A DNA stretch of 64,000 nucleotides, taken from Pomphorhynchus laevis. Its lineage: Eukaryota; Acanthocephala; Palaeacanthocephala; Echinorhynchida; Pomphorhynchidae. Shown here one piece after another: positions 1 to 11,800 of this stretch. Each line of letters starts with the position of its first letter. The stretch's first letter is position 1. The position numbers and the translations under genes are program-made. Under the pieces are notes generated by a model. It had not been told where the DNA came from, did not search any database, and was given only the letters and a program-made list of their open reading frames with translations. The stretch lies in NCBI GenBank assembly GCA_012934845.2, contig WNNJ02002694.1, positions 248,001 to 312,000 on the forward strand. The letters are read 5' to 3'.

Positions 1-440
1 ACCGAAAAATTTTAAATTAAAAAATTAATCATTGAGTCAAATAAAAAGCTAAGTGGATGTGCATTACATCTATTTTGATCAAAATTAAATATGAATATTA
101 ATTCTAATATTCTTGATTAATCAAATATTCCTGATTATGACAGATAATTTTAAATTTAAGAATTTTAAGTTAAAAAATTAATCATCGAGTCAAATAAAAA
201 AGATAAGTGGATTGCATTACATGTATTTTGATCAAAATTAAATATTAATATTAATTCTAATATTCTTGACTAATCAAATATTCCTGATTATGACAGATAA
301 TTTTAAATTTTAAAATTTTTAATTAAAAAAATTAATCATCGAGTCAAATAAAAAGCTAAGCGGGTGTGCATCGCATTTAGTTTGATTAAAATTAAATATT
401 AATTCTAATATTTCTTATTATGACAGATTTGATATATATA
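1..440. repeat. Tandem repeat, about 153-bp unit, three copies
   Basis: The word TTAATCAT(T/C)GAGTCAAATA starts near positions 25, 178 and 332, so the period is 153-154 bp. Each unit also carries TTTTGATCAAAATTAAATAT and ATTCCTGATTATGACAGAT. The third unit is shorter. The array probably continues to the left of the window. Confidence 0.85.
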
Positions 441-1120
441 ATAGACACATTCATTTTTAATTGATCGTGTATTATAATGAATACCTGAACTAAGTTCATA
501 TTTGGAAAGAGGAAATTGCTACTATACTAAAATTATAGTTAAAAATTTTAACTTAATGCACATTGCAAAATATCGTGGACTAAACCTGAACCTAAATCAC
601 AGAATATCATTTCACATCTAGCGAACGTATTACAGGATTAATAAAGTCACATTTATTTTTGCTTAATTGTATGTTATTAGCTTCAATTGCGTTTCTCATT
701 TTATTCGCATATGCGTTGAAAATTATATGAGTTAAGGTATTAAAGTCATTCCGTTAAAAGACTTTAAGAATATATTATTTGAACGTTAATGGCATAAAAA
801 ATAAATTCCAGTATTGATGCAATCAATTTAATGTAAAATAATGTGAAATAAAGCAAAATAAGATAATTAGAAAATGAGTGCCTTTGTTCACACCAATATT
901 ACTTAAAAACGAATGGTTTCTTGTTTATTTTTATGCTGTTGACTTGAATTCATGCATTTATTTATATTAGTTAATGATGGTTTTATAGACATGATATCGA
1001 AAAAATCAGTTTTCTTTATTCTTGCAAGCTTTCAACACACAGTGTCCACTCCAAGTAAACAGTAAATTTATTTTTATACATAAAATTTTATTATAAATTA
1101 ATTGTTCACTCATATTGGTT
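441..1120. other. AT-rich intergenic DNA, nothing recognised
   Basis: No long reading frame, RNA gene or clear repeat was seen here on either strand. Confidence 0.5.
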
Positions 1121-1334
1121 TATTTATTAGTAAAGAGAGTGAAGAAAATATTTATTTAATCGAATTTTCAATAATTCGATTAAATAAATATTTAATAAAT
1201 ATGTAATATTTATTAATATTTAATAAATATGCTATCATCATCAGGAGTAACATTTACTCCTGATGATGATAGCAGTAGGCTATTGAAAATTCAATTAAAT
1301 AAATAATTTCTTCACTCTCTCCACTAATAAATAA
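1121..1334. mobile_element. Palindromic MITE-like element with nested hairpin
   Basis: The outer arms (about 1121-1173 and 1281-1333) are inverted copies of each other with a few mismatches. They contain AGAGAGTGAAGAAA on one side and TTTCTTCACTCTCT on the other. In the centre is a second, near-perfect palindrome, GCTATCATCATCAGGAGTAA facing TTACTCCTGATGATGATAGC (about 1231-1274). There is no coding capacity. The form fits a short non-autonomous DNA element, but no target duplication was confirmed. Confidence 0.6.
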
Positions 1335-2270
1335 TCATAAAATTAAAATTATGAGAAAATAAAATTTTTATAAAAAAGAATGTAGCGATTGGATAAAACT
1401 ATTTGTGCAATGGAATTGTTGTTATATTTATCAATTATATACATTATTTATCAATTATTTAAAAATTAGGACATGTGTGTTTAAGTGTATAATCATGTTG
1501 TGTGATTTTAAGTGTATTTCCGTCTCTCTGCTAACATAAGAAGTTGCTTAAATATACCAACACATATGCAAGTTAGTTTCTATCTCCATGTTCTGACTTC
1601 TCGTGATTTAATAACACGGTAGTTTCCACTTTAAAATCGATCAAATAGACCTTCACTTTTCTCAGTCCAATGAAATATTTTGTTATTAAAATATTGTCAT
1701 ATTTATAACAAGTTTTCTTGTTATAAATATGGGTCAAATACATTTTTTATTAAAATGCGAATCATATTTTTTCATCTAAATTCAACTTACAAAAATTTAA
1801 TATTTTGTATAGTATATTTAGTGTTTTTATATTTATAATACACTTTATAATATTAATACAATATAATATTATATAATATTATATATTATTATAATACAAT
1901 TTTTATATTTTGTAAATATTTAAGTATATTTAAGTTAAAATATATGCTGATTAGGTTTTGTTTGAAATTCGATTACGAGAAATGAAATTTTAGTTCGGAA
2001 AACCATGCGTACAAAGTGAAATGCGAGTTTGAAAATTTTTTAAGTGATTTTGATATAGTAATGCGGTGGTGATTAAAATCATGATCAGTAATGTCATGGT
2101 AAAAATGTTTTGGCAAATGCTTTTCGGCAAAAACATGTGCCAAAATGTTTACTATAATGTGCAATACAACAGTAGAAACGGTACTATTTGTTAGATTTGC
2201 GGCAATCGCAAAAGCATTTAAATACTAACAAAAACTTGTAGTTTGTTATATATTAACGTTTTTACGAAAT
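1335..2270. other. AT-rich intergenic DNA, nothing recognised
   Basis: The region holds AT runs such as 1800-1925. A 63-codon reading frame on the - strand (1973-2164) has no recognisable motif or intron signals and was not accepted as a gene. Confidence 0.5.
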
Positions 2271-2778
2271 CAAAAATAACTCCAATATAACAGTCGTTGA
2301 ACTTGTGAGCACACGTCATTAAAGTTCCTACGGTATCATTAACCAATGCCATCACCTTTACGTTTGAATTATCTTTTCGGTTAATTGCATCAGTTAATTG
2401 TTTAACTACATCAGTTCCTTCGACACCAGAGCAACTGAATCCTTTCGTCCATGCAATTAATTCCGCTGAATTCAGCGAGGTCTGCTTGCATGGGAAGCTA
2501 AACGTAAAACCGAGCGGGTAATTCTTATTTCGTCGCCCGATATTTCGTTGCTTCATAAAATAACAAATAGACTGGGCTAAGTGATCGAATAGCTAAAAAA
2601 ATAAAATCACCGTAAAATAATCAACAAGAGATGAAACTTACAGCTTCTCCGTTTCCATTCATTAGCCTCTCCGGAACGACAAATATTTTAGAATGAATAT
2701 CGACATTTCTGTCTTCATCTAACTTAACTTCTAAAACTCGGAAATTCGTTCCGCCGAGATCTAAGGCCAAAATGGTAC
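2271..2778 (-). pseudogene. Inverted 508-bp copy of hexokinase exons 2-3
   Basis: This is a reverse-complement copy of 10688-11195. It includes the last 137 bp of hexokinase coding exon 2 (from GTACCATTTTGGCC), the whole 49-bp intron and all 322 bp of coding exon 3. By eye I found no mismatch over the copied block, and both encoded peptides, including [13 protein letters not shown] and LGFTFSFPC, are identical to the parent. The copy still has its intron, so it is a DNA-level duplication and not a retrocopy. Its downstream edge falls exactly at the last base of exon 3; the splice donor that follows in the parent is absent here. No other hexokinase exon adjoins it, so it should be a non-functional fragment unless joined to an unseen gene. 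Age: very recent, or an assembly artefact. Confidence 0.85.
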
Positions 2779-4428
2779 AGTTTGACCTCAGATAATTATT
2801 ATTCAATTTCGCAGAAATCCACTTCTCAACTAGTACCTAATAAAATTTCATACAAAATGTAAGTAGAAATCTTTCTTCTAAATTTAAATTTTATTTCCGA
2901 TCAGAAATAATATTTGTTGAAATTTTATATTATAATAATTATTCTGGTTGAAATTTGTTCATTGACAATATTTAAATGCACAGAATCTAATTTAAACAAA
3001 TTTTATCCATTTAAGCGTTTATAATCATTTTTTACAATTCTTATTATTTTTAGCAGTCACACCATCATCTATTATTACATATAATAAATATCAAATAATG
3101 TATTTAAAAATTATTATTTTATTTTAAATTATTATTTAATTAATTATTTAAACAGTCATAGGAAGATTGTACTTGTATTGCTTTCAAACTATAAGATATT
3201 TTTATATGTTTTCAGTTTGATGATTTTCGTACGGACTGAGCAGCATTAGTAGTGAATACCCGCTGTTATTTCATTTACACTAATCGATATTAATGTACTC
3301 AATGAACTAATTACCAAATGAAAATGCTTTTACAATAATGAATGTGTAAAAGGATTATCTCATCAATCAGTTAATAAGTTAAGATAACTCTTTAAGCACA
3401 TGAATATTACCAGCTAATATTTTTAAAGCATGAATTCAAAGAAAGTATTTTTAAGTCCTGAATTCAAAGAAAATATACGAACATAAAATACATACTCACA
3501 GATTAATCAGATATACAAAATTTTAACTTAAAAAATACTTATACATTTAGTAAAAAGCCTCATTAGCTTTCACAAAAAGGTCAAAGTTGGAGATCGAATC
3601 TTCAAGCTCATGCTCAAACAAATTAAGTAAACTATTCTAATATTAAACATTGTAGGTTCACTCATTTTTTGCTGGTGAAAATAACAGAAAAGCGAATTGG
3701 AGTCGAGGTTGTAACAAACATTTGTGATGTCAATCTCAAAAGTAACCAAGTAAAATTCATTATCCAGTACACTTCTCATTATTCATTATGTTCTTGGAGA
3801 CAAAAACTAAAATTTAAAAGAAATAATTGATCCCAATTATTAATTTTTTAATAAAAAATAGTTAATTTTGGCCAATCTTCTAACTCAACTCGAAAACAAG
3901 CATGTAAAATTTTCTACTATATAAACATATTAAACTGGTATGATTAAAGAGGGTAGTCAGCTAGCTAAATTAATTTTGTCCACACTTTTCGTTGAAACTA
4001 TTAGTAAACCTATGAATATAGAGCTTTTGCTAACTTTCTCGGTTCTAGCGCATTTTAATATTCGTTGATTTTTTGAAGTTTATAATTGATTTTGCGAATC
4101 AATTTTGATGAACAGTCTATAGTAAATGTAAATAATCAATAAATAGTATAATATTACGCATGCAGAACGTAGGATACCCATACGTTAGAATTGAACGAGT
4201 TGTAGTATTATTTAATACTTTCAATTGACCACTATTTGCAACAATATTTTTTGCTTGACATAAAAGTAGAGTCAACCTGCATATTTCGATGTCATAAAAT
4301 CGATATGCATCCCCATGACAGGTTAGATTGAAAGACGATACCTTGAATACTAATGTGATCTACACGATACATTCATAATTTTGAAATGTTATATTTGTAT
4401 CATAGATCTTAAGGATAAGTGAATAATT
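2779..4428. other. AT-rich intergenic DNA, nothing recognised
   Basis: Short reading frames only (for example 3570-3779 on the - strand), without motifs. No satellite or inverted repeat stands out. Confidence 0.45.
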
Positions 4429-4429
4429 T

Positions 4430-5090
4430 TAGATTTTTTTATTTAAAGTTAAACCATTTTCACTACAGCAATTTTCCTTATTATCAACCTCAAACGCAAC
4501 GGCGCTATTTGACATTGCAAAATTATTCTCACATGTCATCAAAGCCAAATCATTAGCATACCTGAAGCATGACAATGAATCTAAACTAACATATAAATCA
4601 TCCATAAATATATCAAACAATAAAGGAGAAATCAAACTACCTTGTGGAACTCCAAGATTAACATTTTGTATACTGGAATTTACACCTAGATGTGATAAAA
4701 ATTGAGTATATTCTGTAGGTAAGATTTTATGAATTTAAGTTGCCAAATTTGTTGGATATAGTACCAAAGGCCCTACTTTATATCTAGTGCTAGAAGTTAA
4801 ACAGTCGGATACGAATAAGAGTCAAGGCAGTCAAAGAGAACATGGTTAATAGGAATTAGTGCTGAAGAGTTAAACCATCCTGATTTGAATTCGAATTAAT
4901 TGATTTTGATTTATCTCAAATAATGACATCAAATTCTACGTCTATGGCATTCTTAAATCAACTTAGCTAAAGATGAAATTAGACTTATTAGACGGTAGCT
5001 ATTCCTAGAAATTTGTGTAAATCCTTTTGGTGCTACTTTCGTAATCTTTAAACAGGATGAAACCTCGCCACAAAAGAAAAATATTGGTAA
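4430..5090 (-). mobile_element. Decayed LINE (non-LTR) reverse-transcriptase fragment
   Basis: Read on the - strand, the segment carries scattered RT motifs in the correct order. Near 5060-4950 is a block resembling LKITKVAPKG...SYRLISLISSLAKLI, the usual 'NYRPISLL' palm entry. Near 4665-4620 is GVPQGSLISPLLFDIFMDDL. Near 4560 is YANDLAL, which stands where YADD is normal, so one catalytic Asp is replaced by Asn. Several stops and frame changes separate these blocks. The order and wording fit a CR1/Jockey-group LINE. No endonuclease domain or 3' tail was identified. It is an old dead copy. Confidence 0.75.
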
Positions 5091-5576
5091 ATATCGACGA
5101 AATAGATGCACTATCACGTCAGCAAGTGATTTTAGTTACCAACATCGCGGACCTGATCCAGCGACTTTATATAATTAATTTTGGTTATAATTACAATATA
5201 AAACTAATATCGTTTGTTATATGTATTTCAAATAGTTCTTTTTATAGTTTTTATGTAGTTTTTGTAGCAAAAAGAACATTTTTATTACAAATATTTTATA
5301 ATTCTATTCTGATGATATAATAAGAATTTAGCAAAATACAAGATTTCGAAGATCTTTAAATTTAAAGAAAGATTGTATCAAATTGTGAGAACTCGGTGAA
5401 CACAATTATTAATTATAAATTATTAACTTTGAGAATATTGTAAACAAATTATTAAATAACACAATTTATTGTTAATATTTAATAATTATTTGATATATTT
5501 ATTTCTAATCCAATAGGGGCTAGGGACCATATGATAAAATACAAGACTTACAAAGCATAAAAAAGTTCAAAATTTA

Positions 5577-5804
5577 TCAGCAAATCAAATGTTTACGATT
5601 CTGTATTTCTCTGGCGACTTTTTCGATTTCAAGATTGCGAGTAACGTGATCCACAAATATGAGCGTTTTCCGCAAAATCTGAAATGACAGAAATTACTGT
5701 TTTGGCAAAATACTATTTTTACAGCAAGATTTAATCTACTTTGTTCTGCCAGTCAACTCGATATATGTAATATAAGTTGATGTCTTCGCAAATGATAATC
5801 AGTG
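5577..5804 (-). CDS. Possible last two exons of an unrecognised host gene
   Basis: On the - strand a 65-bp exon (5804-5740) and a 102-bp terminal exon (5678-5577, ending in TGA) can be joined. Both have good borders: TTTTAG before 5804, GTAGAT after 5740, ATTTCAG before 5678. The intron would be 61 bp, close to the short introns of the other genes in the window. The predicted C-terminal 54 residues include LIIICEDINLYYIYRVDWQ and VDHVTRNLEIEKVAREIQNR, a well-formed amphipathic pattern unlike random AT-rich translation. I do not recognise the family, and I could not find convincing upstream exons. The alternative is chance or a decayed element. Confidence 0.35.
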
Positions 5805-5809
5805 CTAAA

Positions 5810-6640
5810 ATTCAAATGTTTAAGGGCGTTCTTTTACAAGCCAAGCCAACAAAGATGACGACACTTTATGCAACCAAAATATCGTTATAAAAACATTTAC
5901 ACTATCAAATTTCTTAATTTGATAATAGTGATATTATTCCAAATCACACTTATACCAATCGGAGATACTAATATTCTGAAAAATCTCATTACTTTATCAA
6001 AACCAATAAAAAATAGTAAACCACGAGATTGTAAGACAAACAATTAAATATAGAAAATCGGCCACCTGTCCTGAATTTGATCGCTTTTGTTGATACGGTT
6101 TATATAGAAAAAATGGGTTAAGATTTACGTTTAATAATTTGTTAGTTGTCTTTACATTTTGTTACTCCCTTATCAATAATTAAGTGTAAATCTACACCCA
6201 TGTTTAAATATTGTTTCTGTTGTTCTTGGTTGTGAATATTTTGAATAAACTAATTATGGTGATATTGAAATAAATCTTTGCCACCGAAGTAGTTAACATT
6301 AGGCTTGTGCGCTGCACATTTTAAAGTTTTTGAGTTTATTGTCTTACACAACTGCATTAAAAATATTATCAATTTGTACAAGTTTCTCATAGTATATACT
6401 AATTTGATTATATACAGGCACTGTCCATTAGAAAACTGGACGATACTAATCTTGTATATAATTAAAATAAACATCGAAACATGCTCTTTATGAGCGTATA
6501 TTTATCGAAATAAAAATATATCTATCGGCGTGGAAATATATAAACGAAAAATCTGTACATCAAAGAAAGAAACAATTTTCTTCGGAGATGCATAAATAAT
6601 ACATAATCTAGAAACATTAGAAATGTTTATTAATACAAAA
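5810..6640. other. AT-rich intergenic DNA
   Basis: Two overlapping reading frames on opposite strands (6250-6474 and 6305-6493) are low-complexity and show no family motif. Exons further upstream in the putative gene ending at 5577 could lie here, but none could be defined. Confidence 0.4.
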
Positions 6641-6655
6641 TTCCAGGGATTATGT

Positions 6656-7190
6656 AATTTTGTTTTTCCAATACAATTTAGCTGTTTTCCGAGGTAATTA
6701 AATTGTTTTAAATTGTAATTTAGCTTTTTTCAATACAATCAAGCTGTTTCCTAATATAATTTAGCTTTTTTCCAATACAATTTAGCTGTTTTCCAATACA
6801 ATTTAGCTGTTTTCCAATACAATTTAGCTGTTTTCCAATACAATTTAGCTGTTTTTCAGGGTAATTTAATTTTTTTTATTGTAATTTAGCTTTTTTCCAA
6901 TACAATCCAGCTGTTTTCTAATACAATTTAGCTGTTTTCCAATACAATTTAGCTGTTTTTCAAGGTAATTTAATTTTTCTATTATAATTTAGCTTTTTCC
7001 AATACAATCCAGCTGTTTTCCAATACAATTTAGCTTTTTTCCAATACAATTTAGCTATTTTCTAATACAATTTTGCTGTTTTCTAATACAACTTAGTTAC
7101 TTTTTAATATAATTTAGTTGTTTGCCAATATAATTTGACTGATTTTCAATACAATTTAGTTTTTAATGTAATTTAGCTGCATTTCCTATA
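6656..7190. repeat. 21-bp tandem repeat array
   Basis: The unit is close to CAATTTAGCTGTTTTCCAATA. Successive TTTAGCTG words at 6781 and 6802 give the 21-bp period. The array is interrupted by variant blocks with TTTTCA(G/A)GGTAATTTAATT near 6850 and 6960, suggesting a higher-order arrangement. Units decay after about 7080. An isolated related unit may lie near 7806. Confidence 0.85.
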
Positions 7191-7199
7191 ATACTATGC

Positions 7200-8290
7200 G
7201 AAAAATTTATATTTATCTTATCGATCATGCTGGTTTCTGTTTAATACAGATTTATATAAAGCTTTTGTAAAAATGCGCAACTACATGTTGCGGTATGTTT
7301 GCATAAATTACATTTCATTCGGTTTTTACTGCTTAAATAGACAATTAATAAATTTCTTAAGCAGACAATTCATTCGATGACAATTGATATATTCACAAAT
7401 GTAGCCTGTTCTTATGTTAACATGTAATATTGTAAGTTGAAATCTATAGTTACTTGATAATTAGTCTATGTGGAGTTTATTTATTACAAAATGTAAAAAG
7501 GCTGAGGGATTTATAAAACCACGCGTCACACGTAATTCCTATATACTCGACATCGTTCTTATGTAAAAATGTTAGTTAACGGTATATTAACGCTAAATCA
7601 ATTTAATCTTAAATAAACATTACAGCTAAATTAATTAATCTTATTTAAAACTACGATTCAATATTTATAATTTACATGTGAATTTTTCATTTTATGTTAT
7701 TATTTAAGATCACGTTCTTCAAACGTGACATTTAATATTTACGATTATATATTTATACAAAAATATATTATAATAAACTTATAACTTTATAAATATTTAT
7801 AAGTTTTCCAGTATAACTTAGCTGTGCTTTCCTAAGTAATTTAAGTTAATTATATTTTCTTGATTTTATTCATTAGTTCTATTTTCTGTTGTTTTATAAG
7901 ATAATGATTTCATATTTTGTGCTTTGATAATCATACATGTAATTTACTGATTAAAAAACTCTTGTATGACTAATTTAAGTCTTTTTAAGACACCACACTA
8001 ATATTTTTCGGCATTGACCTTAAAAAGGATGAACTTAAGCAAATCGTACTTAGAAGTGACCTACTTTTGAAGAAGGATGAATTAAACGCGAATTTATTTA
8101 ACCTACTTAAGATTGTTATATATAATGAGAAACTAGTGTGAATGCGTACAAATACGATTTGTGCATAATTCACCTCGCACATTCAATTGTTATGTAATAT
8201 TTCGGTTAATGCTGCTATAGTTTATAATTAACCATTCAACAATTACTTTTAAAATGACGACCTGGTAAAACTGCGCGGAGAAATTAACAC
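7200..8290. other. AT-rich DNA upstream of hexokinase
   Basis: No gene was recognised. The 65-codon - strand frame at 7985-8182 lacks motifs. Confidence 0.4.
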
Positions 8291-8303
8291 GGTATCGGTT
8301 CAG

Positions 8304-8312
8304 TATAAATAT
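8304..8312 (+). promoter_or_regulatory. Candidate TATA box for hexokinase
   Basis: TATAAATAT stands about 420 bp upstream of the hexokinase start codon in a locally less AT-rich stretch. Transcription would begin near 8335. An AG acceptor (TATTTTAG, ending at 8721) lies nine bases before the ATG, so a non-coding first exon and a 5'-UTR intron are likely. I could not fix the donor. Confidence 0.35.
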
Positions 8313-8730
8313 CGTCGAGGAGTCTAGTGCATTATCATTTCTTAGCATACGATTGTTGTTTAGTCTAAGTGCGCACAGTCTCTAGATATCGCTTTTGTGA
8401 AATGGGAAAGCTAGTGTTTTAAAAAAATATTTTGATTGACAAACCCACCTAGTGATAGAAAAATTTAGTAGATTTAGCTTTCAATAGTAAATTCGACAGT
8501 TGTAGTCGAAATTATAGTAGGTGTATTCACAACTGGATCATATGCGAAATATATTAAGTGATAGCAGTCAACAATGTAATATGTGTATTCGTTTCTCAAG
8601 GAATTTACAATTTAAAGATACAATATATTGAAAAGTTCATTTTAATAAGCTTTAACAAATATTTAAACAGTTTGAAAGCCGTATGGACTATATTTGGTTA
8701 GCTTATTTTAATATATTTTAGATTGACGAA

Positions 8731-8886
8731 ATGAAATTTCAATTGACCTCCGACCTAAGTAACACAATGTATAAATGTGGTGTAGTATGCTCGATAACGG
8801 CTTGCATGACAGGTGCCTTTTATTTGGGAAGATTACGAGCACTAAGAGAAAGACCTCTTCTTCAAGATAACGAACACAGAGACGAG
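8731..8886 (+). CDS. Hexokinase coding exon 1
   Basis: 156 bp, 52 codons, ending GAG before GTATGA (phase 0). It encodes an N-terminal extension with a hydrophobic stretch, [18 protein letters not shown] (residues 16-33), followed by basic residues. This could be a membrane or mitochondrial-surface anchor. The ATG at 8731 is the first in frame after the AG at 8721; an internal Met at residue 13 is an alternative start. Confidence 0.7.
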
Positions 8887-11800
8887 GTATGATATTTAAT
8901 CAAACTAATAAGGCAATTAGTTTGATTGTTATTTCAATAAATTCTTAAACTATTCTAACTACAATTGAAAATGGCCTCAGGGCCTAAACGTCTTAACCTA
9001 TTTTACACTTTTTGCTCGTAACTTTTACAATTTATATATATTGAAATTTTATAAAATTTCAATATATATGAAAGCGTCCCATAGCGGATCACAGTGACAG
9101 TGCTCTCTATTCACTGACTATATATAGAATATTATCATCAAATCGAACTCGAGAGCCCATTGAGGCTGCTTTCAAATAAATCGTTAAACAAATCAAATCA
9201 AGAATCGAGTAACAGCAGCGATTTTTCTTTTATAGCACAACACAAGGGCTAAGTTTTCGGCGTAAAAGCCTTCTTATCTGTATATCTTAAATTTATTTTT
9301 ATAATTAGATATCTTTATATCTTAGATAATCTTAGATAATTTATATCTTTATAATTAGATATCCTTAGATATCTTTATATTTTAGATTTACTGGAAAAAT
9401 CTAAGATATAAAGATATAAAACTCTAAAGAAGGCTTTTTCGCCGAAAGCTTAGCCCTTGTATTGTGTTAAACAACAACAATATCTTGCAGATATTGGTGT
9501 TGCCTCAAGTATTCGTTAATGAGGGTCATCTGGTTCACGAAACCTAAAGTAATTTTACTTTTCCTGTCCAGATTCCATCGATTAAATTCACACTAGTGTT
9601 TGCAAATTAACTGTTGCTCCTCCAGCATGGTTGGTCATTATTGGTTCTTTATTATTTGTAAAAAAAGGTCGAGAATCTCTCCAGTTGTGAACTAAAATAT
9701 TCAATAATTACTGAATAAACTCGAAGAGTATTCTTGCGTTTATATGGTGAAATGACAACAATAATAGAGACTATGCATATCATCACCATCGTAAAAACGA
9801 CCTCATCAAAGTTTTAAATTTGCTGATTCAATGCAAAGAATAATTTATCAGAGAGCCCTTCTGAACAACTGGAAAGTCCGATTGTTTTACTCTGATGAAT
9901 AAGGCAGTAGATATTTACTTTGTGGTAGTGCACATTATGTATCTTGTTTGCTCACTTCGTTCCTGATTTTTCTCCTTTTAAAAAAAGAAACAAAAACTGT
10001 AAAAAAATTGTGATTTTCCGGTAGGATCGAGCGCTGATTTCTCCAAACCATACTAAAGATGTTCAATCTGGAAAACGCTCGAAAATATATACGTAAAATA
10101 TCTCCAGAAGCAAATGAAACAAAGAAATGACGAAAGTAAGGTAGGAAGGTAAAATACGTCTATCAAAGAAAGCGTTGGCTAGGACGAAAATAGTTTCCAA
10201 CAGAAATGAAATAATGGTAGGGTATATGAATGGGTAGCAATACTATTATCTTATAATCCTTATATCGTCTTTATTTGTCAGCAATACGTAATATCGAAGG
10301 TGAAAGTAATCAAAGGTGAATATAATCTAAGGTGAAGATATTCTTTGAAAACTAAGTGATTTTATTTAAACTTATTTTAACCCATTAAAGGTTAATAGTA
10401 TAAATAAAGTGGCCATATTATACGGTAAACTATATATTTATTGTAATTGTAAATAATTCATTGTTTTTATTTTAATTACGATCATATATCTAACATTCAG
10501 AGAGTATTTTTAATTTAGATCGAGTCACTTTTACAAAAATTCATTATTGACGATGATACTTTAATGCTTATAATGCATATGCTTGAAGATGAAATGGATA
10601 AGGGTCTTAATTCTAATTCAGAGTTTGAATCAGATTTAAAAATGATCCCAACTTACGTTAGGGATTTACCAGATGGTACTGAAACAGGTACCATTTTGGC
10701 CTTAGATCTCGGCGGAACGAATTTCCGAGTTTTAGAAGTTAAGTTAGATGAAGACAGAAATGTCGATATTCATTCTAAAATATTTGTCGTTCCGGAGAGG
10801 CTAATGAATGGAAACGGAGAAGCTGTAAGTTTCATCTCTTGTTGATTATTTTACGGTGATTTTATTTTTTTAGCTATTCGATCACTTAGCCCAGTCTATT
10901 TGTTATTTTATGAAGCAACGAAATATCGGGCGACGAAATAAGAATTACCCGCTCGGTTTTACGTTTAGCTTCCCATGCAAGCAGACCTCGCTGAATTCAG
11001 CGGAATTAATTGCATGGACGAAAGGATTCAGTTGCTCTGGTGTCGAAGGAACTGATGTAGTTAAACAATTAACTGATGCAATTAACCGAAAAGATAATTC
11101 AAACGTAAAGGTGATGGCATTGGTTAATGATACCGTAGGAACTTTAATGACGTGTGCTCACAAGTTCAACGACTGTTATATTGGAGTTATTTTTGGTAAG
11201 TTGTCAAATCTTCTTTTATTAACTAAAATTAGTCAAAGCCACCTGCCATTTTCAATCACTCATCTACATTTATTGTGATTTCAATCACTCAGCTTCATTT
11301 ATTGTGATTTCATTCACTCAGCTACATCAACGGGTAGTTGATCTTTCAAAAAGAGCAATTTAGTGAAGATTTCATTTGCAAAATCTGATATCAGCAAAAG
11401 TAAAGTATTTGTTTTAAAATAATAAAAATATCGATTTAGCATCTAACTTGTGTGCTTATTATAATCAAAAGTACATATGATAATAAATATCAATTAGAAA
11501 CAAATATAGCATTTCGATGTGCACCAACATTTTGCATTTACATTTTCGAATTGTTGATACTTATGGTTCAATAATGATGCGCAGAAATCTGACCAAATAC
11601 ATATTCGAACCAACGAGCTTTCTTTTGATTGGAAATGTTTTGGTGGTTCACAATGCACTTTAATACCGCAGTCATATACTTAATGTAATCATATATAAAA
11701 GCTAATATCATATTAGTGATGTTTGAAAATACAAAACTTGCCAGGATTGTGCACATCAGTGCTTCAAAAGAATTTGCAACTTAAAAAAGCTAACTATGGG

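Noticed and set aside
5057-5320. 87-codon + strand frame
   Set aside because: Its first part is antisense to the LINE RT relic, and the remainder is AT-rich hydrophobic chance sequence.
6250-6493. Two overlapping frames on opposite strands
   Set aside because: Low complexity, no motif, no splice or start context.
9830-9900. Possible Tc1/mariner transposase fragment
   Set aside because: Only one short motif-like string ([12 protein letters not shown]); no second catalytic block or terminal repeats.
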